Shown here one piece after another: positions 26,291 to 37,113 of a DNA stretch of 64,000 bases. The notes under the pieces were generated by a model, which saw nothing but the letters and a program-made list of their open reading frames with translations, did not search any database and had not been told where the DNA came from. The stretch's first letter is position 1; the number at the start of each line of letters is the position of its first letter. This stretch comes from Zelopaecilomyces penicillatus (taxonomy: Eukaryota > Ascomycota > Sordariomycetes > Hypocreales > Pseudodiploosporaceae). A program made the translations under genes and the position numbers. The DNA lies in the NCBI GenBank assembly GCA_005765155.1, contig VCCP01000005.1:2108001-2172000 (forward strand), written 5' to 3'.

Positions 26291-27640
26291 AGAGTGTATA
26301 TACTATAACCAAAAATGGATAAACTCTAATTATAATAGGATAAAGAGAATAGAGATAAGGATAACCCAGAAACTATAGGCACCCTATACCTTAATAATCA
26401 CTAATATTATAAATTATACTAATCCAATCTAATACTATATAATAGGATTAATAACTAAATATAGATATAGATAAGAAAGAATACTTTAAAGAGATTCTAG
26501 ATTAATAAGTAATCCTTACTATAGATAATAAAAACACTTTAATTAAAAATAAAATAATAAGCAATAGCTTAGACTCTAGCTCTTTAGAATCCAAGAGCAA
26601 AGAACCTCTTAGAATAACTTAATACTATACTATATTATATCTATTACTTAAGAGTACTATCTATAAATATCTTAAAGAAATAGTAATCAAATTTATATAA
26701 ATACTAAGCTATATAGATAGAGTTAACCTATAACTTATAATTATAAAATATATTTATAAATAGATATTAAAAGAAGGCCTAGGTATTCCTATTCTAGGAG
26801 ATCACCTTAAAAGAGCCTTTATATTAAAAACTAACTATAATAAATATAAAGATAATTATACACTCTTAGATCCTAATTATATTTTCTATAGTGAAATTAG
26901 TTAGATATTATGTATCGATTTCTCCTATTTTTAATATTAGAAAATAAAAATCTAGAATAAATTCTTCCTATATTATATAGGAGTATAAGGAATTAAGAAT
27001 ATCCTTATAGGAGACTAATTTATTAACTAGTATAAGGCTAAGTATTTTATACCTTTTGGAATTAGTATATTTAAACCATACCCTAAGACCTTAGAAGAAT
27101 ATAGATAAGAAGCTAAAAACAAAGATTGTAAGTCTATCTATTATAAGATCTATAAATAAGAAAAACTTAAGTTAGATTATAATAGACTATAACTTATAGA
27201 CTATAGAAAAGAGAACTTATATAACTGCATTAACCTCAAGTGCAATATATACTTATAATAAAAGCTAATATAATAATATAAAAGATAACTACTAGAAGAT
27301 AATACCCTAGGCAGAACCTAATATAAAGCTATAATAGTAATCAACTATAATAAACCTTAGTATAGATAATATATAGAGAAAAGCAAACATATATATAAGG
27401 AAATAAAGAACCTCTATAAATAAGAATTCAACTTTTAAACTTATAAAGGAAGTTAAGCTGATCAAACTCTATACTATATAATCACTTAAGGCTTAAATAG
27501 AATAAATTATAATAGACTATATAAAGAATATAATCCTAGAAACTCAAAAAATAAGTAAAGTTATCTATAAGAGAGTTATAGTATAACCCCCTATAAAAGA
27601 CCCTCTATATAATAAGCACCAATAGGCTTAAACTAATAAT
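26291..27640 (+). pseudogene. Z2 interval between Gag knuckle and protease
   Basis: The counterpart of 20961-22370. A degraded plus-strand frame with a serine-rich patch near 26570-26600 and charged blocks near 27170-27260. No domain recognised. Confidence 0.45.
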
Positions 27641-30600
27641 AGAAATACAGATTATAGGATATTATTTTTATACTCTAGTAAATAGCAGAGCAATAGGCAA
27701 TTATATATTACTAAAAGCTATGAATCATATATAACTATTATAGTATAATAAGAAAGAATTATACCCCTTATATAACCTAGAAGGGAATATCTTTGCCTAT
27801 AATAGAGGATAGATTAATAAAAAGACTAATTATCTCTAATTTAAAGTCCAAGGATATTAAGATAGTACTATATTCAATATAATAGATACTAAAGAATATA
27901 AACTTATATTAGGCTATCTCTGGTTATTTGATAGTAACCTATAGATCAATTAAAAGATAGGCCAGATATAATAAAGTAATATTATATTATCTCTAAAAGA
28001 CTATAAAGATCTAATAATAATAAGCAAAGTAAAGAAAGTATACTTTATAGCTATTAAAAAGGGCCTCCTATTAAGAAATTATATCAAAAAATAATATAAT
28101 GATTGATAGTAATAAACCTAATAAGTTATTACTGCCCTTAGGATAATAATAAAGCAACTATAAGAATACTCTAAGGATAAATCACCCTTAGATATAGAAA
28201 AATAACTTACACCTATATTAGAAGAATACTATAAGTATATTAAACTATTTTATAAAGAACTTAAAATAAAGCTTCCCTTATATAATCAATAGAACTATAA
28301 AATTCAGATTATAGATAAAAAGAAGCCTACTTTCACTAAGATCTATACACTAAATATTAAGGAACTCAAAATATTATAAAAGTATCTTAATAAAATACTT
28401 AAAAAGGGATATATTTAATTATCTATATCCAAAGTAGAATACCCTATTATATTTATACTAAAAAAGAATAGTAAGCTATAATTAATTATAGATTATTGAT
28501 TATTAAATATAATCATAATCAAGGATCAAACCCCCTTACTATTAATTAATAAACTATATAATTGATTATATAGAATAAATTAATTTATTATCCTAGACCT
28601 TAAAGGAGTATATAACTTAATTTAAATAAAAAAAAATAATAAATAAAAAACCACTTTTAGAATCAAGTTTAGACTTTTTGAATATCTAATAATACCTTTC
28701 AGCTTAATCAATACCCTTATAATATTCTAATATATAATTAATAATATTCTCTAAGAATATTTAGATATCTTTATAATAATCTATTTAAATAATATCCTAA
28801 TCTTCTTTTAAATAGAAGAAGAATATAGAGAATATATCTATAAGATACTATAACTACTCTAAGATAATAATCTTCTTATCAAACCTAAAAAATATAAATT
28901 TTATAAATATATAGTTATCTTCCTAGGATATATCTTCTTATTAGGTAAAATTCAAATAGAATTAGCGAAAATCACTATAATATATAACTGGCTAATACTA
29001 TAAAACATTATAAATATATAAGAATTTTTAGGCTTTATTAATTACTATTAGAAGTTTATCTATAATTATAGTAAAATAGCTATATTACTTACTAAATATA
29101 CTAAGAAAGATTATAAATTCCTATAGAAATCTAATATAGATACTATATTTGAAGAACTTAAGAAGTGAATCTGTGAAGAACCTATACTAATAATATATAA
29201 TCCAGATAAACCTATAGAACTCAAGATCAATGCTTTGAACTATACCATTAGAGTATAGATTAGATAATAAGATAATAAAGATAGGCTATAATCTATTATC
29301 TTTTACTTTAAGAAACTTTATAGAGTAGAATTTAATTATCTAATCTATAATAAGGAATTCATAGCTATTATTAAAGCCTTTAATAAATTCTTATACTATT
29401 TATAAGGAAGCAATTATTAAATAAAGGTTTTTATTAATTATAAGAATATCTCTTACTTTACTATTATATAAAAGTTAAATGTATAATAAACCTATTATAT
29501 AGAAACCCTTATAGATTATAACTATAAAATCATCTATTATAAAGGATCTAAAAATAATAGAGTAGATACTCTAAGCTAAAGAAGCAATTATAATAATAGA
29601 AAACCTTATTATAAAGGATAAATCTTCTAAATAATCAAATCAGGTATACTATAAATAAAATTAAATACTATATATCAAGTTATATCAGCTAACCCTATCT
29701 TAAAATGAATTAAATAAGTATACTCCTTAAAAGATATAGTAAGAGTATCTAAAGGTATAAAATAGAAAGATAGATATTATAAGTATAATAGGAAACTCTA
29801 GATACCTAAAGAACTCTAGGAAACTATTATATAAGAATTATATAAATCCCTTATTTATAATTATTAAGGAATTATAAAGACTATTAAACAAATATAAAGA
29901 TACTATAGATTCAAAGGACTATAATAAATAGTCTAGAAGATTATAAATAACTATATTACTTATAGATAAATTAAGCTAGTAAGATATAAACTATATAGAG
30001 AGTTATAATCACTATTAATATCTATATAATCATAGGAATCAATATTATTTAACTTTATTATTAAATTATCCCTATTAATAGAATCCTTTATAGAAGTAGC
30101 TTATAACTTAATATAGGTTATTATAGAAAGATTAATAAAGTTCTTATACTTTATACTCTATCTTAAAGCAAGCTTAATAAAGGATCTTATTTATAGCTTT
30201 AATAGAGTGGTAATAAGCTTATATAGCTTATTAAAGGAAATCATCTCTAATAGAGGAATAACCTTTACCTCTAAGTTTTAATAAGGATTAATAGGATATC
30301 TTAGGACCAGATATAGACTTAATACCACCTATTATTTATAAATAAATAGATAAATAGAATGAATTAATTAAATTATTAAAGGATACTTATATACTTATAT
30401 TAATTATTATTAAGATAATTAAATAAAATACCTATTTATTATATAATTAGCCTATAATATATTTATTTCTAAGTTAATATAACTTATATTAATATATATT
30501 AATTATAGATTTATACTAGAAGCATTTTATCTATTATATTAAGAAAGATCTAAATCAGAAAAAGCTATACTTAATACTATATAAAAATAATAATTATATA

Positions 30601-31340
30601 AAGAACTCTATATATAACTCTAAATCATCTATAATAGAATAAAATATTATATAGATTAATAAAGATTAAAGAGATTAATCTTTAAAGAGGGAGATATAAT
30701 ATACCTTTTATACTATATATTAAGTAAAACTTCTCTAAACATTACTATAATATAATCAAGTAATAAATTGGATTTTAAGAAAATTAGATTATTTAAGATT
30801 AAGAAAGCTATTTCTAATATTAACTATAAACTTTTATTATCAAAGAATATATAATTATACCCTATATTTTATATCTCCTTATTAAGCAAAGCATTAAATA
30901 ATTTAAAAGAATATATAGATATTATAGTATATATAATAAAAGAAGAATAGGAAATTAAAATAATTATAGATTATAGGCTAAATAATAATAAGAAAAAGTA
31001 TTTAATTAAATAAAAAGGATTTAGACCTAAGGAGAACTTATAGGAGCCCCCTAATCACCTAAACTATTATCAACCCCTAATATAATAATACCATCAGAAG
31101 GCAAGGAGCTATCCTAGAAAATCAAGTTCTAATCAATTATATCAAAACCCCTTAATAACTAGATCTTAATCACTATATCCAACTCTATCTACTTAATCAT
31201 ATCCAGATTATTCAGTAATTATAAACCCTACTTCATTATCTTATAACCCTATAATATTATAGATTAATACTGATAATATAAATGACTTAATTATACTATT
31301 ATAATAGATATCGTCTTCTATACTGTTTAAAGTTGCCTCT
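27641..31340 (+). pseudogene. Z2 pol remnant with C-terminal chromodomain
   Basis: Protease near 27650-27710 (VNSRAIGNYI, from a D(S/T)GA site). RT about 28330-28930, with LDLKGVYNLI near 28590 and YLNN for YLDD at 28782-28793. RNase H about 29200-29470. Integrase HHCC region about 29840-29985 (QRYYRFKGL visible, Cys lost), core to about 30560, and a C-terminal domain. At about 30940-31070 comes a chromodomain: ILDYRL, then KKYLIK-KGF (Trp TGG now a stop), then ENL-EPPNHL. Chromodomains on gypsy integrases bind methylated histone H3 and steer insertion to heterochromatin. That family knowledge fits the setting. Dead through RIP stops. Confidence 0.85.
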
Positions 31341-31781
31341 TTATCTCCTCCTCTTCTTATTTAATATAATTCTTTTCTAATAGAATCTTTATAATTAAAT
31401 AAATCGATTACCTTCTAAAAAATAAAATAAAATAAAAGAATATACCTAAGGATATAATTATCCCTAAACTATTATAAGAATAACTCTAATAAATACACTC
31501 TAAATAATAGAAAGTTATTTTAATTATATAATATATTAAGTAATACTAGGAATAAAAGGAATAAGGTATAATAATATCACTAGTACCCTTAATAAGAATC
31601 ATAAGATTCTTATATTAATCAGTCTTCTAATTAGTATAATATTTTAAGATACCTTAAGGTATTATATTAAAAGTATAAAGGAAGAAAAAAGGAATCATAC
31701 CTATAATTATAACTAGAATTATATCTTATAAAGGAATAACTAATAAGCCTTAAGGACAAGACTATTAAAAGGGAGATATTA
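31341..31781 (+). other. Z2 3' untranslated part with polypurine tract
   Basis: No gene seen. It ends with the purine tract AAAAGGGAGA at 31767-31776, five bases before the 3' LTR. Z1 has AGAAGGGAGA at the same place (33819-33828). Confidence 0.6.
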
Positions 31782-32209
31782 TATTATAATCCAATAATAT
31801 AGTTATATAATAGGCTGGTTATATAACCAGAGGGAGATATATACTATAAAGAAAGAGGACCAGTTAGGATAGATCAATAGGATCACTATAAGAATAGTAA
31901 TAAACCAGATAAGCCAGTAACTTAGATCACCCGGATCACTACTTATATAATAAGTGATCCAAGTGATCTATAATATATATATATACCCTTAATTTTCACT
32001 CTTTAGATATAGCTTAGATAGTTATTAATACACTTTCAACTTTATTATATTATTCACTATCGCTTACTACACTGATACTTAACCCCTGATTATGATACTC
32101 TATATCTATCACCAATATGACAGACCTATTGCTCAGAACGCCCCAACTCATCTACCAATATAAACCCCTTTTATTAGGTTTATCCCTTAGGAATTCACCA
32201 AACATCACA
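31782..32209 (+). repeat. 3' LTR of Z2, with a RIP boundary inside
   Basis: 428 bp. The first ~260 bases are RIPed, while about 32045-32209 keeps CA and CG dinucleotides (for example CACCAATATGACAGACC and AGAACGCCCC). It contains the palindrome CTGGTTATATAACCAG at 31815-31830 and the TATA run near 31974. Confidence 0.92.
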
Positions 32210-32214
32210 CCTAC

Positions 32215-33130
32215 CTTAAAGCAAGCTTAATAAAGGATCTTACCTATAGCTTTAATAAAATAATAATAAGCTTATATAGCTTACTAAAGGAAATCATCTT
32301 TAATAGAGAAATAATCTTTACCTTTAAGTTTTAGCAAAGATTAATAGAATATCTTAGGATTAAATATAAACTTAATATCATCTATTATCTATAAATAGAT
32401 AGATAAATAGAATAAATCAATTAAATTATTAAAGAATACTTATATACTTATATTAATTATTATTAAGATAATTAAATAAAATACCTATTAATTATATAAT
32501 TAGTCTATAATATATCTATTTCTAAATTAATATAACTTATACTAATATATATTAATTATAGATTTATACTAGAAGTATTTTATCTACTATACTAAGAAGA
32601 ACCAAAATCAGAAAAAACTATACTTAATATTATATAAAAATAATAATTATATAAAGAACTCTATATATAATTCTAGCTTATCTATAATAGAATAAAATAT
32701 TATATAAATCAATAAAGATTAAAGGGATTAATCTTTAAAAAGGGAGATATAATATATCTTTTATATTATATATCAGGTAAAACTTCTTTAAATATTATTA
32801 TAATATAATTAAGTAATAAATTAGATTTTAAGAAACTTAAACTATTTAAAGTTAAGAAAGCTATTTCTAATATTAACTATAAACTTTTACTATTAAAAAA
32901 TATATAATTATACCCTATATTTTATATTTCTTTATTAAATAAAGCATTAGATAACTTAAAAGAATATATAGATATTATAGTATATATAATAAAAGAAAAA
33001 TAAGAAATCAAAACAATTATAAACTATAGGCTAAATAATAATAAGAAAGAGTATCTAATTAAATAGAAAGGGTTTAAACCTAAGAAAAACTTATAGGAAC
33101 CCTTTAATCACCTAAACCATTATTAATCCC
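32215..33130 (+). pseudogene. Z1 pol, second part: integrase end and chromodomain
   Basis: Continues the integrase frame interrupted at 24874: LKASLIKDLTYSFNK near 32217, the integrase core, and at about 33000-33120 the chromodomain (NYRLNNNKKEYLIK, then a stop for Trp, then GFKPKKNL-EPFNHL). More mutated than Z2's copy. Confidence 0.8.
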
Positions 33131-33833
33131 TAATATAATAATACTACTAGAAGGCAAGGAGCTATCCTAGAAAATCAAGTTCTAATTAATTATATTAAAA
33201 CCCCCTAATAATTGGATCTTAATTATTATATTTAACTCTACTCGTTTAATTATATCCAAATCATCTAATGATTATAAACCCTGCTTTACTATCTTATAAC
33301 CCTGCGATACTATGGATTAATACTAATGATATAAATAACTCAATCATACTATCATAGTGGATATTGCCTCCTATACTGCCTGGAGTTATCTCTCTATCTT
33401 CTTCTTCTCTTATTTAATATAATTCTTTTCTAATAGAATCTTTATAATTAGATAGATTAATTACCTTCTAAAAAATAAGATAAAATAGAAAAATATACCT
33501 AAGGATATAGTTATTCCTAAACTATTATAAAAATAATTATAATAAATATATTTAAAATAATAAGAAGTTACTTTAATTATATAATATATTAAGTGATATT
33601 AGGAATAAAAGGAATAAGATATAATAATATTACTAATACCCTTAATAAGGATTATAAGACTTTTATATTAATTAGTCTTCTAACTAGTATAATATTTTAA
33701 GATATCTTAAGGTATTATATTAAAATATAAAGAAAAAAGAAAAGAACTATATCTATAATTATAGCTAGAATTATATTTTATAAAGGAATAACTAATAGGC
33801 CTTAAGAGTAAGACCATTAGAAGGGAGATATTA
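33131..33833 (+). other. Z1 3' part and polypurine tract
   Basis: About 700 bases equivalent to 31076-31781 in Z2: a short C-terminal tail, then untranslated sequence ending with the purine tract at 33819-33828. No other gene seen. The stretch 33230-33400 is less mutated than its surroundings. Confidence 0.55.
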
Positions 33834-34026
33834 TATTATAACCTAATAATATAATTATATAATAGGCCAATCATATAATCAGAGAAAGATATATACTATA
33901 GAGGAAAAGGACCAGTTAGAATGGATTAATAGGATCACTATAAGAATAATAGTAAGCCAGATAAGCTAGCAACTTAGATCACTAGGATTATTACTTATAT
34001 AATAAATGATCCAAGTGATTCATAAT
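33834..34026 (+). repeat. 3' LTR of Z1, left part
   Basis: The first 193 bp of the LTR, ending in ATAAT, the left target repeat of Copia A. It continues at 40361. Confidence 0.9.
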
Positions 34027-34052
34027 TGTTAAAATAGGCGGGTTTTATATAA

Positions 34053-34205
34053 CAGCCTGACCTGTTATAAGATTAGTAGCTAGACCTATTATAGCTTAGC
34101 AGCTAAACCTGCTATAGCCCTAGCAGCCAGACCTGCTATAAGGTAGCAGCCTGACCTGCTATAAGACCTAAAAAGCCTGTGCAGCCTGACCTGCTATATC
34201 AGGCT
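34053..34205 (+). repeat. Imperfect ~23-bp tandem repeats in the LTR
   Basis: About six imperfect units built around AGCAGCCTGACCTGCTATA. They lie near the upstream end of the LTR where U3 control elements belong. The same array is at 39910-40062 and, in reverse, in the LTRs of copies B, C and the lone LTR at 61604. Possibly enhancer-like; this is inference from position only. Confidence 0.75.
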
Positions 34206-34282
34206 AGACTAGTAAAATAAGGGCTTATCCCTTATACCCCTCTCTTTCTTATTATTTAGAATGCTTAGAAATCTAAAGAAAT

Positions 34283-34315
34283 ATTATTTGGAATTCTTAA
34301 ATAATTCCAAATAAT
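34283..34315 (+). other. Perfect 13-bp inverted repeat in the LTR
   Basis: ATTATTTGGAATT, a 7-base loop, then AATTCCAAATAAT. The right LTR has it at 40140-40172. It could fold in the RNA and might take part in 3'-end formation. No function is shown. Confidence 0.7.
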
Positions 34316-34498
34316 CCTAGTATTATTTAGATATATAAGATAGCTGGATTCCTAGCTGAATCCTGCTTTCTTTCTCTATCGGCAATTCAATCACTTCTTT
34401 CTTCTTTTCTACAGACTTTACTCTGGATAACTATTCACTGCCTTTCTTCCACTGCTATCACTACTAGCTTTAGTTATAACTTTATACTACAAATTACA

Positions 34499-35094
34499 AT
34501 AGGTTATGAGCCCGGAAGAATAGTTATTCCAGACTATAAAAAGAAGACTCTTTTTCCTACTGTATTCAACCTCTTTACACATCAGATTTTTCGCCCCTCC
34601 TCTGACCAGTCGGACCCACATTTCCCACCAATCAGAAGTCACGAAAAACACTGCACACACAAGAGTTGAACATCGGACCTACAGCTTACAGCACGACCCA
34701 CTTTCAGATTTATGGATTACTAATTCGGACTTACGGAATTACGGGTCACGGCTTTACTGACTACACCAAATACGGTTAAACACTCAAATTACTAGTCAAC
34801 TTTGCAAAAGGCCCATATAAGACTATAGAAGTCGGCTGACTAAGCAAAGATGCTGTGCCAGCTACGCTATAACCCGACTATAGCTAGCATGTGACAGGCA
34901 ACCCTTATGCCTGGCACCCCTCTAGCCAATTGGCTAGTTCCAGGGCTCTTACTAAGACCCAGCCATATATAGCACTGCTATAACCGGCACTTTCAGCTGT
35001 TATAACACTGTTATACAGCTATAAGCTTATTTTTAGAAGCTTATTTTTCTTTTATACCGCTATAACCACCAGCTATAGCAGTCTGACCCTGAAA
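34499..35094 (+). other. Copia A 5' leader
   Basis: About 600 bases of non-coding sequence between LTR and Gag, rich in intact CA and CG, starting with the primer binding site. Around 34960-35040 it contains several TATAGC/CTATAA inverted motifs. No small ORF of note. Confidence 0.75.
34502..34515 (+). other. Primer binding site matching the initiator tRNA-Met anticodon arm
   Basis: GGTTATGAGCCCGG, three bases after the LTR. It is the reverse complement of CCGGGCTCATAACC, which contains the CAT anticodon in the conserved GGGCTCATAACC of eukaryotic initiator tRNA-Met (about tRNA positions 27-40). This is not the tRNA 3' end. It points to priming by a 5' tRNA half, as known for Drosophila copia. 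The last two bases depend on the host's own tRNA. Confidence 0.8.
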
Positions 35095-36102
35095 ATGTCA
35101 GGTCAGGACCTTTTAATGGAAGAGAATTTATTAGAATTACAAGCTCTTCGGTCTCAGATACAGGAGCTTACACAGCAACTACAACAGCTATAGGCCTAAT
35201 TTATAGTGGCCACAGCTACTGAGACTACTGAAGAACCGCCATAACCTCAACCTAAGCCACCTTAATCGCTATTACAGCCAGCACAGCCTACGAATATACT
35301 GGGGGACCTAGCTTTAAAAGAGCTATCCAAGAAAATACAGGCCTTTCCAGAAGCTTATAGGTTAAGGGGCCCTGATAACTATGACCAATGGCTTCAGGCC
35401 CTGTCAATCCAGTTACGGGCACTTGGATTACCTACTTTTCTTTCAAACCCCACTATAAGCCTTAGCCTTAGCGACCACCATCAGGCTATTTTGCTTCTAT
35501 TACTTCGTGACAGCTGCTCACAGCACCCATAAGCCTCTATAAGTTGGGTTACAACACCGCTGGAAGCTTATCAAATACTGAATAAGCAATACTGCCGCAG
35601 TGCTACCCTGCAGCGTGGAACCCTCTACAGCGCCTTTCACAAGCTTAGCTTCAACAGCTATAAAGGCTCTATAGAGGCATTTAATAGCGAATTCAATACT
35701 CGACTTGCTAAGCTACAATTAGCTTCAGTTACTATACAGCCCATAGATCAGATAAATCAGTATCTGAAGGCTGTAAAAGAAGCTTTCCCATAGTGGGCTG
35801 AACGCCAAAGGAACAATATCAGGATTCATACAGCGCTCGGCACTTCACTAGATGCCCTGAATTTACAGTTCCTTATGGCGGACTTGCTAGAAGAGCTATA
35901 AGACAAAAGCTCTTCAGTTGCAAAAGCTAGCTCTTATAGGGCTAGAGAAGCTGAGGAACCTTCTAAAAAGACCTATAAGAACTTTAAAAAGAAGGAAAAA
36001 CCGTCTAAATCCACTGAAAAACAGCCTTATAAGCCCTTTCAGAAGGATAAAAAGACAAAGAAGCCTGCTACTAGCAGCAAGGAACCTGATAAAGCTTCCT
36101 TT

Positions 36103-36822
36103 ATGATAGGCACTTATAACCTATCTACAGGTGACTGGAACACTGCAGCCAGCACCTGGAGCTCTGATTCTGAATCTGATACAGAAGGTTCAGAAGCTAT
36201 AGAGCCTGAAGAATCAGCTTATAGCACTCATCATAACGCCAATCTGAAGAACGCCCTGCTATACGACACTGGCTCGACATGCCATATCATTAATAACAGA
36301 ACCCTCTTTACTAGTTATAGCGCCTATAGTAAGAAACCAAGGCCTATAACAACTGGTGGCGGTCCAATCTATCCAAAAGGATCTGGAACAGCTGTATTTA
36401 CAGTGCTTATAGGGCTTGAACCCAGGACTTATAGTACTCTAGAGCTAAAAAATGCACTATATATCCCTGATATGGATATAAATATAGTGAGTGGGGTAAA
36501 GCATTATGCTTCTGGCGGTACACTTCTGCGAGAGAAGCTATTTACAGTGGACCGAACCTGCTGTGGACTGCTAAACTTCACTAAACACGGCTTCTTCCTT
36601 CAGCAAAAAGGGAAGCCCACACCTGAATTTACAGGGCCTTCCAACCACTATTATAGCTATCCAATAGCGGTTGAAATCACCTCCAAACCCCCCCCTGGCA
36701 TGTATGAGGACCTCACTGAGCCCTCTGAACCAGCTAAACAGCTGCTGGAACCAACAAAAAGCCCTGAAATTTCAGGCCTATACACACCAGAAAGCCCTGA
36801 TCCAGACTCAGGCCTGCCATAA
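36103..36822 (+). CDS. Open segment of Copia A polyprotein: Gag end and protease
   Basis: 239 codons from an internal ATG to the premature TAA at 36820. The frame is actually open upstream to 35902, so this Met is not the natural start. It holds an acidic Ser/Asp/Glu stretch and then the aspartic protease: LLYDTGSTCHII with catalytic Asp codon 36265-36267, and the conserved Gly-rich flap region (TTGGGPIYPKGSG). The protease would cut the polyprotein in the particle. The next codons continue in the same frame after the stop, so it is a fragment and not a gene of its own. Confidence 0.85.
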   Translation: MIGTYNLSTGDWNTAASTWSSDSESDTEGSEAIEPEESAYSTHHNANLKNALLYDTGSTCHIINNRTLFTSYSAYSKKPRPITTGGGPIYPKGSGTAVFTVLIGLEPRTYSTLELKNALYIPDMDINIVSGVKHYASGGTLLREKLFTVDRTCCGLLNFTKHGFFLQQKGKPTPEFTGPSNHYYSYPIAVEITSKPPPGMYEDLTEPSEPAKQLLEPTKSPEISGLYTPESPDPDSGLP

Positions 36823-37113
36823 GACCCACTAGAAGATGCTATATCCCTTCTAGAACCCTCTGAAAACACTGTTACAGAGGGAGATACAGGTCTTTCAGCT
36901 AAAACTAGCTACCAAAAGCTGCTACAGCTAGCAGGAATTTGGCACATCCGTCTCGGCCACATTGGCCTACAGCTGCTAAAGAAGACCGCTAAAATTTCAG
37001 CGGGCTTACCTGATTTTACTGCTATAAAAGAAGCAGATTTCTTCTGTTTAGCATGTATACAGGCTAAATCAGTATGCAGACCCTCTAAAAACCCGATTCC
37101 AGACCCGCTAGAA

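Larger units (their letters stand above)
24875..32209 (+). mobile_element. Z2: complete chromovirus nested in Z1 integrase
   Basis: 7,335 bp with two 428-bp LTRs and a perfect CCTAC repeat at 24870-24874 and 32210-32214. The empty site is seen in Z2's own integrase near 30158 (CTATCTTAAAGC, from CTACCTTAAAGC). So Z2 inserted into the same kind of gene that it carries itself. Gene order is gag, interval, PR, RT, RNase H, IN, chromodomain. Confidence 0.93.
34027..34498 (+). repeat. 5' LTR of Copia A
   Basis: Begins TGTTAAAATAGGCGGG, ends CAAATTACA. Seven of its eight differences from the 3' LTR are T or A where the partner has C or G (34089, 34178, 34258, 34437, 34460, 34489, 34496), so this LTR is the more mutated. 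Only 34449 goes the other way. Confidence 0.97.

Noticed and set aside
34053..34205. CRISPR-like array
   Set aside because: Repeats are contiguous and imperfect with no spacers, inside an LTR of a fungal retrotransposon.
35918..36106. 62-codon basic frame
   Set aside because: A different frame over the lysine-rich part of Copia A Gag, a shadow of the real frame.
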